A stretch of DNA of 64,000 nucleotides from Lichenostomus cassidix. Its lineage: Eukaryota; Chordata; Aves; Passeriformes; Meliphagidae. Positions 63,258 to 64,000 of this stretch are shown here, piece after piece. The notes under the pieces were generated by a model that made no database searches, had not been told where the DNA came from, and worked only from the letters and a program-made list of their open reading frames with translations. Location of the stretch: assembly GCA_008360975.2 (NCBI GenBank), contig CM039211.1:20494943-20558942 (forward strand). Reading direction: 5' to 3'. The stretch's first letter is position 1. Each line of letters starts with the position of its first letter. The position numbers and the translations under genes were made by a program.

Positions 63258-64000
63258 CACAGCACTACCTTGGCCGGTAGCACTGAGCAACCAGCCTGGC
63301 ATCTGTCATCAGCCTGGTCTGCATTTCTTTGAGGGATGTAAACCACTGAACATCTTGTTTCATTCCCAGCTTGGTGTGCAAAACAGGTTTGTAAATTACA
63401 CAGCTTTCACTGAAAACCAAGTATCTTGGGTTTTCCCCATTGATCACAAGCTAAAGAGTCCTCCCAGGAACTCAGGCAAGAGTTTGGGGGAATGAGAGAT
63501 GAGCACTGGAGCTGTAGACTTCTGCTGCAGTCCAAGAAAAAAGTCATATGACCACTCAATCTCCACTGTTCTGTCACAAAAAGCTTACCCTCCTCTGACC
63601 CTGGACAGGATGAAAAATACAGCAGAGAGGAGCTGTGCACTATCAGTACCAAGCAACAGTAGTAGGCCGATCACCTAGAGCCATGCTGCTTAAATATATC
63701 CTAGTGATGACTGTGTGGTGGCACCAGTCTTGTCACATCCTTCACCTCGCCTGTGTGACACTCAGCACCACTTGGGCAGCAGGCTCAGCCTTTGCTCTGA
63801 GTTTTTCAGAATATACAAAGAAGTAAAAATTAATCACCTCCCTCTCCAGGAAACCAGTCCTCACTGAAGAAGAAAAACCCAAGTCAAGAGCACCCTTCCA
63901 CATGAGTATCAATGCTGAGCTGTGCTGCGCAATCTCTTAAACTGAAACCTTTTAGCCTAAAGAAGAATAAATGAGACTGTCCCAGCAACACTCCATCTGT

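Larger units (their letters stand above)
61916..64000. other. Intergenic, no gene seen
   Basis: AT-rich unique sequence with a G/T-rich simple tract at about 62484-62568 and a 28-bp-period duplication at 63206-63257. Frames at 63211-63826 and 62856-63101 show no family features. Confidence 0.55.

Overview
The window is vertebrate nuclear DNA, almost certainly from a bird. It is AT-rich, with small coding exons far apart. Its recognisable interspersed repeats are CR1 LINEs with the avian-type 3' end (a few copies of an ATTCTRTG-like octamer). I see no Alu, L1 or B-type SINEs and nothing bacterial or viral. The species cannot be fixed from the sequence alone.

One protein-coding gene is supported: the 3' half of PRDM6, on the + strand. 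PRDM6 is a PR/SET-domain zinc-finger chromatin repressor known for roles in vascular smooth muscle. Five coding exons (8827-8954, 12551-12675, 15700-16042, 26535-26711, 33695-33809) join with compatible phases and GT-AG sites into an open frame of 295 residues ending at TAA 33807-33809. This covers the second half of the PR/SET domain, a linker of about 90 residues, four zinc fingers and the C-terminus. The 5' exons (N-terminus and first half of the PR domain) lie upstream of position 1.

Layout: 1-8826 is intron, carrying a nearly ORF2-length but dead CR1 (about 1630-4147). 8955-12550 and 12676-15699 are introns of about 3.6 and 3.0 kb; the second has a 150-bp CR1 tail 85 bp past a splice donor. 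16043-26534 is a 10.5-kb intron with a second long dead CR1 (about 20520-22455) followed by about 4 kb of unique AT-rich DNA. 26712-33694 is a 7-kb intron with a pair of perfect CArG boxes and an unexplained cysteine-rich antisense ORF. From 33810 there is 3' UTR of uncertain length, then about 26-30 kb of apparently gene-free, repeat-poor intergenic DNA. The only clear repeats there are a minus-strand CR1 tail (about 54242-54885), a weak old CR1 remnant (about 61790-61915) and microsatellites.

I found no RNA gene, CRISPR array, phage-like element or multi-gene system, and nothing here amounts to a new biological system. The best follow-up targets are candidate cis-regulatory sequences in the PRDM6 introns and the unusual metal-ligand patterns of two of its fingers. 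Human comparisons are from memory and were not aligned here.
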